A stretch of 5,740 nt of DNA from the NCBI GenBank assembly GCA_947472705.1, contig CANJDA010000140.1:1-5740 (forward strand), in the 5' to 3' direction. The notes below the pieces were generated by a model. That model made no database searches and had not been told where the DNA came from. It saw nothing but the letters and a program-made list of their open reading frames with translations. Source of the DNA: Flavobacteriaceae bacterium (lineage in GTDB: Bacteria; Bacteroidota; Bacteroidia; Flavobacteriales; Flavobacteriaceae). Made by a program: the position numbers and the translations under genes. Below are positions 1 to 5,246 of this stretch, in pieces (positions within the stretch are counted from its first letter, which is position 1; every line of letters begins with the position of its first letter).

Positions 1-627
1 ATATTCCTGATCTTCTTTGGCATAAATTTTTAAAGCCTGCATTTGTGCCAAGGTAAAAGCGGTTAACGGTGCTTCACTGCCACCCACCAAAAACTTAGTT
101 GCCATGCCCGATTGTAGCCAAGCCGATGCATTTAAAATGGCGTGTAACGCTGTTGAACAGGTAATTGAATGCGATATTTCGGGGCCTTGACTTTTCAAAT
201 CATGTGCCACCCATGAAGCGATATTTCCTAAAGTTGTGGTTGGAGAAGTTAAGGTTGCAGTCTTTCCTGTTTCTAAAAATTCGGTATGGTATTTTTCAAA
301 TAATTGTGTTGCACCACGCGAAGAACCAATATTTACTCCAAAATCATCTCCTTGTTGCCAACCTGCATTAGCAATGGCTTTGCGCGAAGTTAGTAGAGCC
401 ATTAATACCGTTTCATCTAAGGCTTTGTACTTAACATCTTCTTTTCGCAATTCGTCAAGTTGCTTTCTAATTTCAAACGGAATCATTGCAACAAACTGCT
501 CTGTTCCATTAAACTCCTTTTTGGTAATCAACGTTTTTGGCGAAAGATAATTGGCCCAAATCTCCTCAGGAGTATTTCCTAAAGGGGATATGGAAGCTAG
601 AGAAGTTATGGCAATTTTGGTTTTCAA
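1..627 (-). CDS. Beta-ketoacyl-ACP synthase-like protein, N-terminal part (runs off left edge)
   Basis: This is the first 209 codons of a thiolase-fold condensing enzyme of the FabB/FabF (KAS I/II) type, which extends an acyl chain by decarboxylative condensation with malonyl-ACP. Seen: an N-terminal strand followed by SPLGNTPEEIW (residues 14-24), the match to the family's 'TPLG' segment; GSSRGAT (101-107); the nucleophile cysteine C157 in SITCSTALHAI; and VGGSEAPLT (181-189), matching the family's 'GG.E' segment. The two catalytic histidines expected further on lie outside the window. The frame has no usable ATG at its head: an in-frame TAA lies four codons upstream of a TTG at 625-627, which gives a well-placed start. 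The gene follows bioA by 25 nt and is probably its cotranscribed last visible partner. Inference: it serves synthesis of the pimeloyl precursor of biotin. Alternatively it is a general fatty acid or secondary-metabolite ketosynthase that happens to sit here. The N-terminus is divergent from housekeeping FabF. Confidence 0.88.
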   Translation of the reverse strand, partial: MKTKIAITSLASISPLGNTPEEIWANYLSPKTLITKKEFNGTEQFVAMIPFEIRKQLDELRKEDVKYKALDETVLMALLTSRKAIANAGWQQGDDFGVNIGSSRGATQLFEKYHTEFLETGKTATLTSPTTTLGNIASWVAHDLKSQGPEISHSITCSTALHAILNASAWLQSGMATKFLVGGSEAPLTAFTLAQMQALKIYAKEDQEY

Positions 628-652
628 AGTGAAATTTTATAATCGTGCAAAA

Positions 653-1924
653 TTAAATCATCTCAACGGCTTTTTCTACGATTGAGTAGACTTTTTCCAG
701 TTGGTCATCTGAAATAATATAAGGAGGCAAAATGTAAACGATATTGCCCACGGGACGAAGAATTACACCATTTTCAATAAAGAAATTGTAGAGTTTATTT
801 CGCATATTTCCGTAGTAACTTTCAGTAGTATCGGTTTTAATTTCCAAAGCGAAAATTACCCCGAGGACTCTTGTAGTTTTTACTTTGGAATGTGCTTTTA
901 TTTTGGTTTCGAAAGCTAAATGTTTCGCATGAATTCGGGCAATATTGTTTTGCATTTCATCCGTTAGCAACAAATCAATACTTGCTAAAGCCGCCGCACA
1001 ACCTGTTGGATTTGCTGTAAAAGTGTGCCCATGAAACAAGGCTTTATTAACATCATCGTTATAAAAACCATCAAATACTTCTTGAGTGAAAGTCGTAATG
1101 GCCATAGGAATCGTTCCGCCAGTTAGCGCTTTGGACAAGCACATCATATCTGGTTTGTTGGCTAAATGATCGGTAGCAAAAGTTTTTCCTGTTTTTCCAA
1201 AACCTGTCATCACTTCATCGGCAATGGTAAACACTTGGTTTTTTTGGCAAATGGCAATCATTTTATCCAAAACATTGGCTTCATACATTACCATTCCGGC
1301 TGCACCTTGTACCAATGGTTCAAAGATAAAAGCGGCATATTCTTTGGTGGCAACCAAATCTTCTAAGGCTTTCAAACTCCGCGCTTCATTCCCTGCAGTC
1401 GGCACAGGAATCCGAACTACTTCTAGTAAGGAACCTTTAAAGGCTTCTGTAAAAAAAGTAATACCACTTGAAGCCATAGCACCAAAAGTATCACCATGAA
1501 AGGCGTCTTCAAAAGCAATGATTTTTGTTCGCTTTTCGCCTTTATTATAAAAAAACTGTAACGCTGTTTTTAATGCAATTTCAACCGCTGTTGAACCATT
1601 ATCAGAATAAAAGATTTTCTTTTGATTTTTAGGTAAAATGGTCATCAGTTTTTCAGACAATGCTACGGCTTTATTGTGTGTAAAACCGCCAAATAAAACA
1701 TGTTCCAAAGTGGTAAGCTGTTGGTATATGGCATCGGCAATGATTTTATTGGAATGCCCAAAAGGATTCACCCACCAAGAAGCGATGGCGTCAATGTACT
1801 CCTTCCCATTTTCATCCCAAAGCAAAGCTCCTTCTCCTTTAACAATAGCTGGAAGCAACCCAATGGTTTTATGCTGAGTATAAGGATGCCAATTGTATAG
1901 TTTGTCTCTTTCCGAAAGATTCAT
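653..1924 (-). CDS. bioA: Adenosylmethionine-8-amino-7-oxononanoate aminotransferase (DAPA synthase)
   Basis: A PLP-dependent class III aminotransferase, 423 residues, that converts KAPA to 7,8-diaminopelargonate, in the known enzymes with S-adenosylmethionine as amino donor. Seen, numbered from the chosen start: WHPYT (12-16), SWW (49-51), DNGSTAVEIALK (108-119), FHGDTFGAM (142-150), the PLP-contacting Asp236 in IADEVMTGFG, the Schiff-base lysine K265 in LSKALTGG, and Arg390 in LRPVG with ILPPYII after it, matching the substrate-carboxylate arginine of the family. Length agrees with E. coli BioA (about 429). The frame stays open up to an ATG at 2002, but those 26 extra codons are basic, do not resemble the family, and lie in an inverted-repeat spacer. 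The ATG at 1924 puts WHPYT at the normal distance from the N-terminus. The residue matching E. coli Tyr144 is Phe142. It sits downstream of bioD and upstream of the ketosynthase in the biotin operon. Confidence 0.96.
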   Translation of the reverse strand: MNLSERDKLYNWHPYTQHKTIGLLPAIVKGEGALLWDENGKEYIDAIASWWVNPFGHSNKIIADAIYQQLTTLEHVLFGGFTHNKAVALSEKLMTILPKNQKKIFYSDNGSTAVEIALKTALQFFYNKGEKRTKIIAFEDAFHGDTFGAMASSGITFFTEAFKGSLLEVVRIPVPTAGNEARSLKALEDLVATKEYAAFIFEPLVQGAAGMVMYEANVLDKMIAICQKNQVFTIADEVMTGFGKTGKTFATDHLANKPDMMCLSKALTGGTIPMAITTFTQEVFDGFYNDDVNKALFHGHTFTANPTGCAAALASIDLLLTDEMQNNIARIHAKHLAFETKIKAHSKVKTTRVLGVIFALEIKTDTTESYYGNMRNKLYNFFIENGVILRPVGNIVYILPPYIISDDQLEKVYSIVEKAVEMI

Positions 1925-1945
1925 TTTTTTATATAATTGATTAAA

Positions 1946-2004
1946 AGATGAAAGATGACTGTGGATAAAATGTCTATTATCTATCCGTCTTTTATCTTTC
2001 ATCT
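1946..2004. repeat. Imperfect inverted-repeat spacer between bioD and bioA
   Basis: GATGAAAGAT at 1947-1956 is matched by its reverse complement at 1994-2003, with one more pair at 1946/2004. A second short stem (GGATA at 1963-1967 with TATCC at 1982-1986) nests inside. The segment is purine-rich on the minus strand with roughly 7-nt spacing of G residues. It fills the bioD-bioA gap and can form a hairpin in the mRNA, without a T tract, so it does not look like an intrinsic terminator. Confidence 0.6.
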
Positions 2005-2622
2005 CTACAAATTTAAGAGATTGTCTCTGAATTTATCAGCATAGTAAGAAATCACATTAGCGTCAAAATAAGGTTCGTTGTCAATCCTGCCGATGAATTT
2101 AACGCCGGTTTTGTTAAGTATAATGGTTTCGGTAGGGTTGTTTTCATCCCCAGAGAAAATGATGCCTGCGATTTTAATTTTTCTATTTTGTAACGCTTCA
2201 ACAGTCAGCAAGGTATGATTGATGCTGCCCAAATAATGGCGCGAAACCACTATGACTTTATATTCTTTTTGTATTAAGTCGATAACACAGTCTTTATCAT
2301 TCAACGGAACAAAAACACCACCGGCTCCTTCTATTACTAAATGGTTTTCCGTTTTGGGTTCAACTATTTTTTTTAAATCGATGGAAATCCCGTCCAACTC
2401 AGCGGCCAAATGTGGACTAGCTGGAGTGTTCAATGCATAGGCATTTGGGTGAAATTGAGATTTAATATTTGCGATTTGCGATTTAACTTTATGCGTATCA
2501 CTATAATCTAAATCACCAGCCTGAATGGGTTTCCAATAATCGGCTTCTAAGGCTTGGGTTACTATGGCAGAGGCAACAGTTTTGCCAACATCAGTGCCTA
2601 TACCTGTGATGAATAGTTTCAT
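2005..2622 (-). CDS. bioD: ATP-dependent dethiobiotin synthetase
   Basis: Closes the ureido ring of dethiobiotin from diaminopelargonate, CO2 and ATP, the step after BioA and before biotin synthase. The 205-residue protein is slightly shorter than E. coli BioD (about 225). Seen: the P-loop GIGTDVGKT (residues 7-15) with K14 and T15 for phosphate binding; KPIQAG (31-36), matching the family's 'KP...G' segment with the substrate and metal-binding lysine; TPASPHLAA (66-74); EGAGG (98-102), the second nucleotide and substrate loop; and GSINHTLLT (132-140). The ATG at 2620-2622 directly abuts the stop of the upstream DUF2007-like gene (TAA then ATG, no spacer), suggesting translational coupling. 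Residues 47-56 (KSQIANIKSQ) are encoded by a run of 7-nt repeats in a region that is variable in the family, so function should not suffer. Confidence 0.96.
   Translation of the reverse strand: MKLFITGIGTDVGKTVASAIVTQALEADYWKPIQAGDLDYSDTHKVKSQIANIKSQFHPNAYALNTPASPHLAAELDGISIDLKKIVEPKTENHLVIEGAGGVFVPLNDKDCVIDLIQKEYKVIVVSRHYLGSINHTLLTVEALQNRKIKIAGIIFSGDENNPTETIILNKTGVKFIGRIDNEPYFDANVISYYADKFRDNLLNL
2460..2487. repeat. Heptanucleotide tandem repeat inside bioD
   Basis: Four successive 7-nt units on the plus strand: ATTTAAT (2460-2466), ATTTGCG (2467-2473), ATTTGCG (2474-2480) and ATTTAAC (2481-2487). Because three 7-nt units make 21 nt, the encoded BioD segment repeats with a 7-residue period: KSQIANI, then KSQ. 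The repeat lies between the KPIQAG and TPASPH motifs of BioD and leaves the frame intact. Confidence 0.6.
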
Positions 2623-3033
2623 TTAATTGAATTCAGTTTTACAGTTTTTACATTTGTATAAATATTTCGAATGAAAAGGTATAAGAATTACTAAAACAGA
2701 AAACGCAAAAGACAATAAGGACCTCCAGTTTTTAATTGAAGTAACCATATTTATTTGTTCTTCACCACATTTTGGACATTTGATTAATTCATTATTATCT
2801 TCAAATGAATAGTTGCTTATTTCGCTTAAAATTGCATTAGCCTTCTCATAGTTTTCTGTTTTTACAAACAACTTAACGCCTCCAACAGCATTACTGTATA
2901 AAGGATTAGAATCGATAGTATTGCTATCCCTCAAAAAAACTTCTATGCCCTGACTTTCTAATTTACCAGAGTAAATCATTGCTTCGCTTGAATATTGAAA
3001 CCGTCTGAGTAATTGAAATTTTTCTCTTTTCAT
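2623..3033 (-). CDS. DUF2007-like protein with hydrophobic segment and two CxxC pairs
   Basis: A 136-residue protein of unknown function. Residues 10-73 resemble the DUF2007 fold, annotated in databases as 'putative prokaryotic signal transducing protein': a start like RRFQYSSEAMIYSGKLESQG, a central N-rich segment with AVGGVKLFVK, then a helix YEKANAILSEI. The C-terminal part holds CPKCG (C86, C89) and CKNC (C128, C131), a probable zinc ribbon. Between the pairs lies a hydrophobic stretch at about 105-121 containing Pro119, which looks like a membrane-embedded or re-entrant segment. No signal peptide is visible. The gene lies 3 nt after bioF and abuts bioD, so it must be cotranslated within the biotin operon, but none of its motifs points to a biotin step. 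I would call it an accessory or regulatory protein at most; the DUF2007 assignment is from memory of the family pattern. Confidence 0.8.
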   Translation of the reverse strand: MKREKFQLLRRFQYSSEAMIYSGKLESQGIEVFLRDSNTIDSNPLYSNAVGGVKLFVKTENYEKANAILSEISNYSFEDNNELIKCPKCGEEQINMVTSIKNWRSLLSFAFSVLVILIPFHSKYLYKCKNCKTEFN

Positions 3034-3036
3034 AAT

Positions 3037-4173
3037 TTAAAAAACAAAAGTACTTAACAATTCCAAGACATTTGAGATTTCGGTTTCAGAATTATAACTG
3101 TGTAAGCAAAAGCGAAGACGTTCTTGTCCTTCGGGAACTGTTGGAGATAATATAGGTTTGACATCAAAGCCTTTTTGTTGGAGTTGACTTGCGATGTCTT
3201 TCACGGTTGAATTACCTGGTATGATAGCGCATTGTATGGCTGATTTGCTATATACAAATAACGGTTTTAATCCCAATCGTAACTTCTCTTGATTGAAGTA
3301 AACAATATTATTTTTAAGTGTTATAAGCGCTTTCTCATCTGCAGTCAAATGTTGATAGGCCACAAAAATTGTAGCAACTGAATGAGGGGAAAGCCCTGTG
3401 GTATAAATAAAACTACGAGCAAAATTAACCAGATATGATTTCAATTCCTGGCTTCCTAAAATAGCGGCACCATGGCAACCTAGTCCTTTTCCGAAAGTCA
3501 TGATTCGGGCAAAGACTTTATCATGTAAATTTAAATTTTGCAATAGGCCTTCCCCTTTTTCACCAAAAACTCCTAAGGAATGTGCTTCATCTATGACCAA
3601 ATAAGCGTGGTGTTTTTCTGTAATACGAACCAATTCTTCCAAATTTGGAGAATCACCATCCATGGAAAAGACACTTTCGGTCACAATGTAAATAGTGGTT
3701 GTGTTGAATTTTTGAAGTAATTTTTCTAATGCTTCCAAATCATTATGCGGAAACTTATAACTCTTGGCATGACTCATTTGAATGCCGTCGCGGATGGAAG
3801 CATGACACAATTCGTCAAACAAAATCACATCAGTGCGTTGAGGCACAGAACTAAAGAAGCCAATATTGGCGTCATATCCAGAGTTGAAAATTAATGCTGT
3901 TTCGCTTTGGTGGAAGTTGGCTATAAATTGTTCCGTTTTTTGATATAATTCATGATTTCCAGAAAGCAGTCGAGAACCAGTGGCGCCATTTATTTTTATA
4001 TTGTGGTCAACCAAAAACTGATGGGCTTCGTTAAAAATAGTTTCGTTTTGGGCAAAACCGATGTAATCATTGGAAGCAAAATCCACTAAGCTATTTGCAA
4101 CAGGCAACTTTCGCAAAGCGTTAGCCGCTTTTCGTTGTTGGAGTTTTTCCTGAAGTGACTTTGGGAGTTTCAT
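3037..4173 (-). CDS. bioF: 8-amino-7-oxononanoate synthase (KAPA synthase)
   Basis: A PLP enzyme of the alpha-oxoamine synthase family: pimeloyl thioester plus L-alanine gives KAPA, CoA or ACP, and CO2, the first step of ring assembly. From the chosen start it has 378 residues (E. coli BioF 384). Seen: LVDFASNDYIGFA (29-41), the N-terminal family signature; GATGSRLLSGN (64-73); NSGYDAN (97-103), matching the glycine-rich segment near PLP; SVFSMDGD (167-174); Asp195 and His198 in VIDEAHSLG; and the Schiff-base lysine K229 in TFGKGLGCHGA. The related enzymes Kbl (aminobutyrate CoA ligase) and serine palmitoyltransferase share the fold, but the bioD and bioA neighbours settle the call. The frame is open to an ATG at 4206, yet those 11 extra residues do not fit the family and lie across a TATATTTG promoter-like box, so the ATG at 4171-4173 (preceded by an in-frame GTG) is preferred. 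First gene of the operon. Confidence 0.95.
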   Translation of the reverse strand: MKLPKSLQEKLQQRKAANALRKLPVANSLVDFASNDYIGFAQNETIFNEAHQFLVDHNIKINGATGSRLLSGNHELYQKTEQFIANFHQSETALIFNSGYDANIGFFSSVPQRTDVILFDELCHASIRDGIQMSHAKSYKFPHNDLEALEKLLQKFNTTTIYIVTESVFSMDGDSPNLEELVRITEKHHAYLVIDEAHSLGVFGEKGEGLLQNLNLHDKVFARIMTFGKGLGCHGAAILGSQELKSYLVNFARSFIYTTGLSPHSVATIFVAYQHLTADEKALITLKNNIVYFNQEKLRLGLKPLFVYSKSAIQCAIIPGNSTVKDIASQLQQKGFDVKPILSPTVPEGQERLRFCLHSYNSETEISNVLELLSTFVF

Positions 4174-4178
4174 CACTG

Positions 4179-4186
4179 CAAATATA
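4179..4186 (-). promoter_or_regulatory. Candidate -7 element of the biotin operon promoter
   Basis: On the minus strand TATATTTG matches the Bacteroidetes -7 consensus TAnnTTTG. Only 5 nt separate it from the bioF ATG at 4173, so transcription would start at or within a few bases of the start codon, giving a leaderless or nearly leaderless mRNA. No clear TTG -33 element lies 17-23 nt upstream, which lowers confidence. Confidence 0.45.
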
Positions 4187-4216
4187 AGGAACGAATTAGG
4201 ATTCATTCTTAAATTA

Positions 4217-4256
4217 ATTATTGTTTTTTATATATTTATTATTGTTTATCAATAAT
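4217..4256. promoter_or_regulatory. Candidate operator: repeated ATTATTG half-sites
   Basis: ATTATTG occurs at 4217-4223 and 4238-4244 (21 bp apart, about two helical turns), and its reverse complement CAATAAT at 4250-4256. The last two form a perfect 7-bp inverted repeat with a 5-bp spacer that overlaps the -33 TTG and the spacer of the rightward promoter. This placement suits a repressor site, perhaps for the helix-turn-helix protein encoded at 4808. The sequence is very AT-rich, so chance is a real alternative. Confidence 0.35.
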
Positions 4257-4269
4257 TATTTTATATTTG
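4242..4269 (+). promoter_or_regulatory. Promoter of the DUF2975-HTH-small membrane protein cluster
   Basis: TTG at 4242-4244 and TATATTTG at 4262-4269, separated by 17 bp, match the Flavobacterium-type promoter pattern TTG-N17-23-TAnnTTTG. The expected transcription start is about 4273-4277, leaving a leader of roughly 15-20 nt before the ATG at 4292. Confidence 0.65.
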
Positions 4270-4291
4270 CTGAAACTAAACGCCATTTTCC

Positions 4292-4804
4292 ATGAGAAAA
4301 TTACAACTTTTAAAAAACCTATTGGATATATTTTGGATTCTTTCAATAATAAGCTTGATAGGCATTGCTATTATGGTCCCATTTTTTCTGATTAATGGAA
4401 GTGATGGTTTACCCGTCAAAATAAAAGGAGTCGAAATTAATATAAACGATACGTTTTCTAAACTAGTGGTAGCGTTTACTTTGATAGGGGGTCTACTATT
4501 TGTTTACAGCGTATATCTTCTTAGGAAAGTGGTGACCTACTTTCAAAATAGAGATATTTTTAACGAAGAGGTAATTCGTTATTTTAACTTAATAGGGAAA
4601 TTGATTATTGCTTCTTCATTGATTAGCAATCTAACCTTATTTTTTTTCAATATGGTAAAAAGGAATCATATGGGCTTGACTCTTGATTTTGGCAGTTATG
4701 ATTCTTTTATTTTGTCAATTTGTTTGGGATTATTTTTCATGGTTATAAGTGAAGTATTTAAAATTGCCAAAAAGTTGAAAGAAGAAAACGAATTAACCAT
4801 ATAA
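4292..4804 (+). CDS. DUF2975-type four-helix membrane protein
   Basis: A 170-residue integral membrane protein with four predicted helices at about 13-34, 57-77, 100-121 and 137-155. The layout fits DUF2975: a charged pair RRK/QNRDIF between helices 2 and 3 (LRKVVTYFQNRDIFNEEVI), the third-helix segment YFNLIGKLII, and a conserved-looking tail EVFKIAKKLKEENELTI after helix 4. The function of the family is not known. What supports the call most is context: DUF2975 genes are typically followed at once by a small Cro/CI-type helix-turn-helix gene, and here one starts 3 nt after the stop. The start ATG lies shortly after a good promoter, with no Shine-Dalgarno site, as usual in this phylum. By analogy with other such pairs, the membrane protein may sense something or hold the regulator in check; this is inference. 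Confidence 0.85.
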   Translation: MRKLQLLKNLLDIFWILSIISLIGIAIMVPFFLINGSDGLPVKIKGVEININDTFSKLVVAFTLIGGLLFVYSVYLLRKVVTYFQNRDIFNEEVIRYFNLIGKLIIASSLISNLTLFFFNMVKRNHMGLTLDFGSYDSFILSICLGLFFMVISEVFKIAKKLKEENELTI

Positions 4805-4807
4805 ATT

Positions 4808-5020
4808 ATGCCTATAATTTTAAATCTTGACGTGATGTTGGCCAAACGCAAAATGCGTTCCAATGAATTGGCAGAAAAGATTGGCATTACAACTGCAAAT
4901 CTTTCTATACTAAAAACAGGAAAAGCCAAAGCGGTTCGGTTTTCAACTTTGGAAGCTATCTGTGAAATATTAGAATGCCAACCCGGAGATATATTAGAAT
5001 TTGTAAACGAAATAAAATAA
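4808..5020 (+). CDS. Small Cro/CI-family helix-turn-helix regulator (YozG-like)
   Basis: A 70-residue DNA-binding protein that is almost entirely one Xre-type helix-turn-helix domain: helix 1 around LDVMLAKRKM (7-16), helix 2 NELAEKIG (19-26), turn at ITTA, recognition helix NLSILKTGKA (31-40), then FSTLEAICEILECQPGDILEF (45-65), which is the standard end of such domains. There is no ligand-binding or dimerisation extension, as in the YozG-like regulators paired with DUF2975 membrane proteins. It starts 3 nt after the DUF2975 gene and ends 7 nt before the next small gene, so all three should be one transcript. Autoregulation through the AT-rich half-sites at 4217-4256 is plausible but unproven. 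Confidence 0.92.
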   Translation: MPIILNLDVMLAKRKMRSNELAEKIGITTANLSILKTGKAKAVRFSTLEAICEILECQPGDILEFVNEIK

Positions 5021-5027
5021 AACACTT

Positions 5028-5198
5028 ATGAAAAAAGAACTCATCCTTTTAGTGCTTGGAATGGTACTAGTAATTACTGGCGCTTTGTTAAAAATTAATC
5101 ATTTTGATTTTTCAAAATATGTATTAATACTTGGACTTGCTATAGAAGCTTATGTGTTAGCTTCATTAGTAATTAAATCACTAAAAAAAGTGAAATAA
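5028..5198 (+). CDS. 56-residue two-helix membrane protein resembling the GldL motor helices
   Basis: A small frame, ATG at 5028 to TAA at 5196-5198, beginning 7 nt after the helix-turn-helix gene and ending at the terminator hairpin. The protein is a helical hairpin: MKKE, helix 1 about 5-22, a short loop INHFDFSK, helix 2 about 31-50, and a basic tail SLKKVK. GALLKINHF (18-26) followed by GLAIEA (36-41) resembles, from memory, the N-terminal helices of GldL (GALFKI.HF then GL..EA), the inner-membrane motor subunit of gliding motility and type IX secretion. K22 and E40 would match the functionally important intramembrane lysine and glutamate of GldL. It lacks the long cytoplasmic part of GldL. 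Coding status is supported by spacing, position before the terminator and a coherent topology. Its role is unknown; it could be a free-standing membrane accessory of the DUF2975-regulator pair. Confidence 0.8.
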   Translation: MKKELILLVLGMVLVITGALLKINHFDFSKYVLILGLAIEAYVLASLVIKSLKKVK

Positions 5199-5237
5199 AA
5201 AAAGCCCAACAATAATTGTTGGGCTTTTTTATTTTTT
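5197..5237. terminator. Bidirectional intrinsic terminator between convergent genes
   Basis: A perfect 9-bp stem, GCCCAACAA (5204-5212) and TTGTTGGGC (5216-5224), with a TAA loop. It is flanked by seven A residues on the left (5197-5203) and T tracts on the right (5225-5230 and 5232-5237). It can therefore stop transcription from the plus-strand cluster ending at 5198 and from the minus-strand atpD-atpC genes ending at 5247. Confidence 0.93.
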
Positions 5238-5246
5238 AGAATTGTA

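Noticed and set aside
165..550. Plus-strand open frames opposite the ketosynthase gene
   Set aside because: They lie antisense to a clear KAS reading frame, have no family resemblance and low-complexity composition; they are shadows.
1..627. Truncated ketosynthase pseudogene
   Set aside because: The frame is open for all 209 visible codons to the window edge with the active-site cysteine intact; the cut is due to the window.
1166..1900. Several plus-strand open frames opposite bioA
   Set aside because: All are antisense to well-conserved BioA motifs and show no protein-family features.
1946..2004. Possible terminator or biotin-sensing riboswitch between bioD and bioA
   Set aside because: The hairpin has a long loop and no T tract, and no biotin riboswitch class is known to me; a dispersed repeat explains it better.
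2252..2440. Plus-strand open frame opposite bioD
   Set aside because: It is antisense to the EGAGG and TPASPH region of BioD and has no recognisable domain.
3044..3051. TACTTTTG (minus strand), a -7-like box just before the DUF2007-like gene
   Set aside because: It lies within the last codons of bioF, has no TTG partner 17-23 nt upstream, and such boxes are expected by chance in AT-rich sequence.
4696..5025. Minus-strand 109-codon open frame opposite the helix-turn-helix gene
   Set aside because: It overlaps the end of the DUF2975 gene and the whole regulator gene, both with strong family patterns, and its own sequence resembles nothing.
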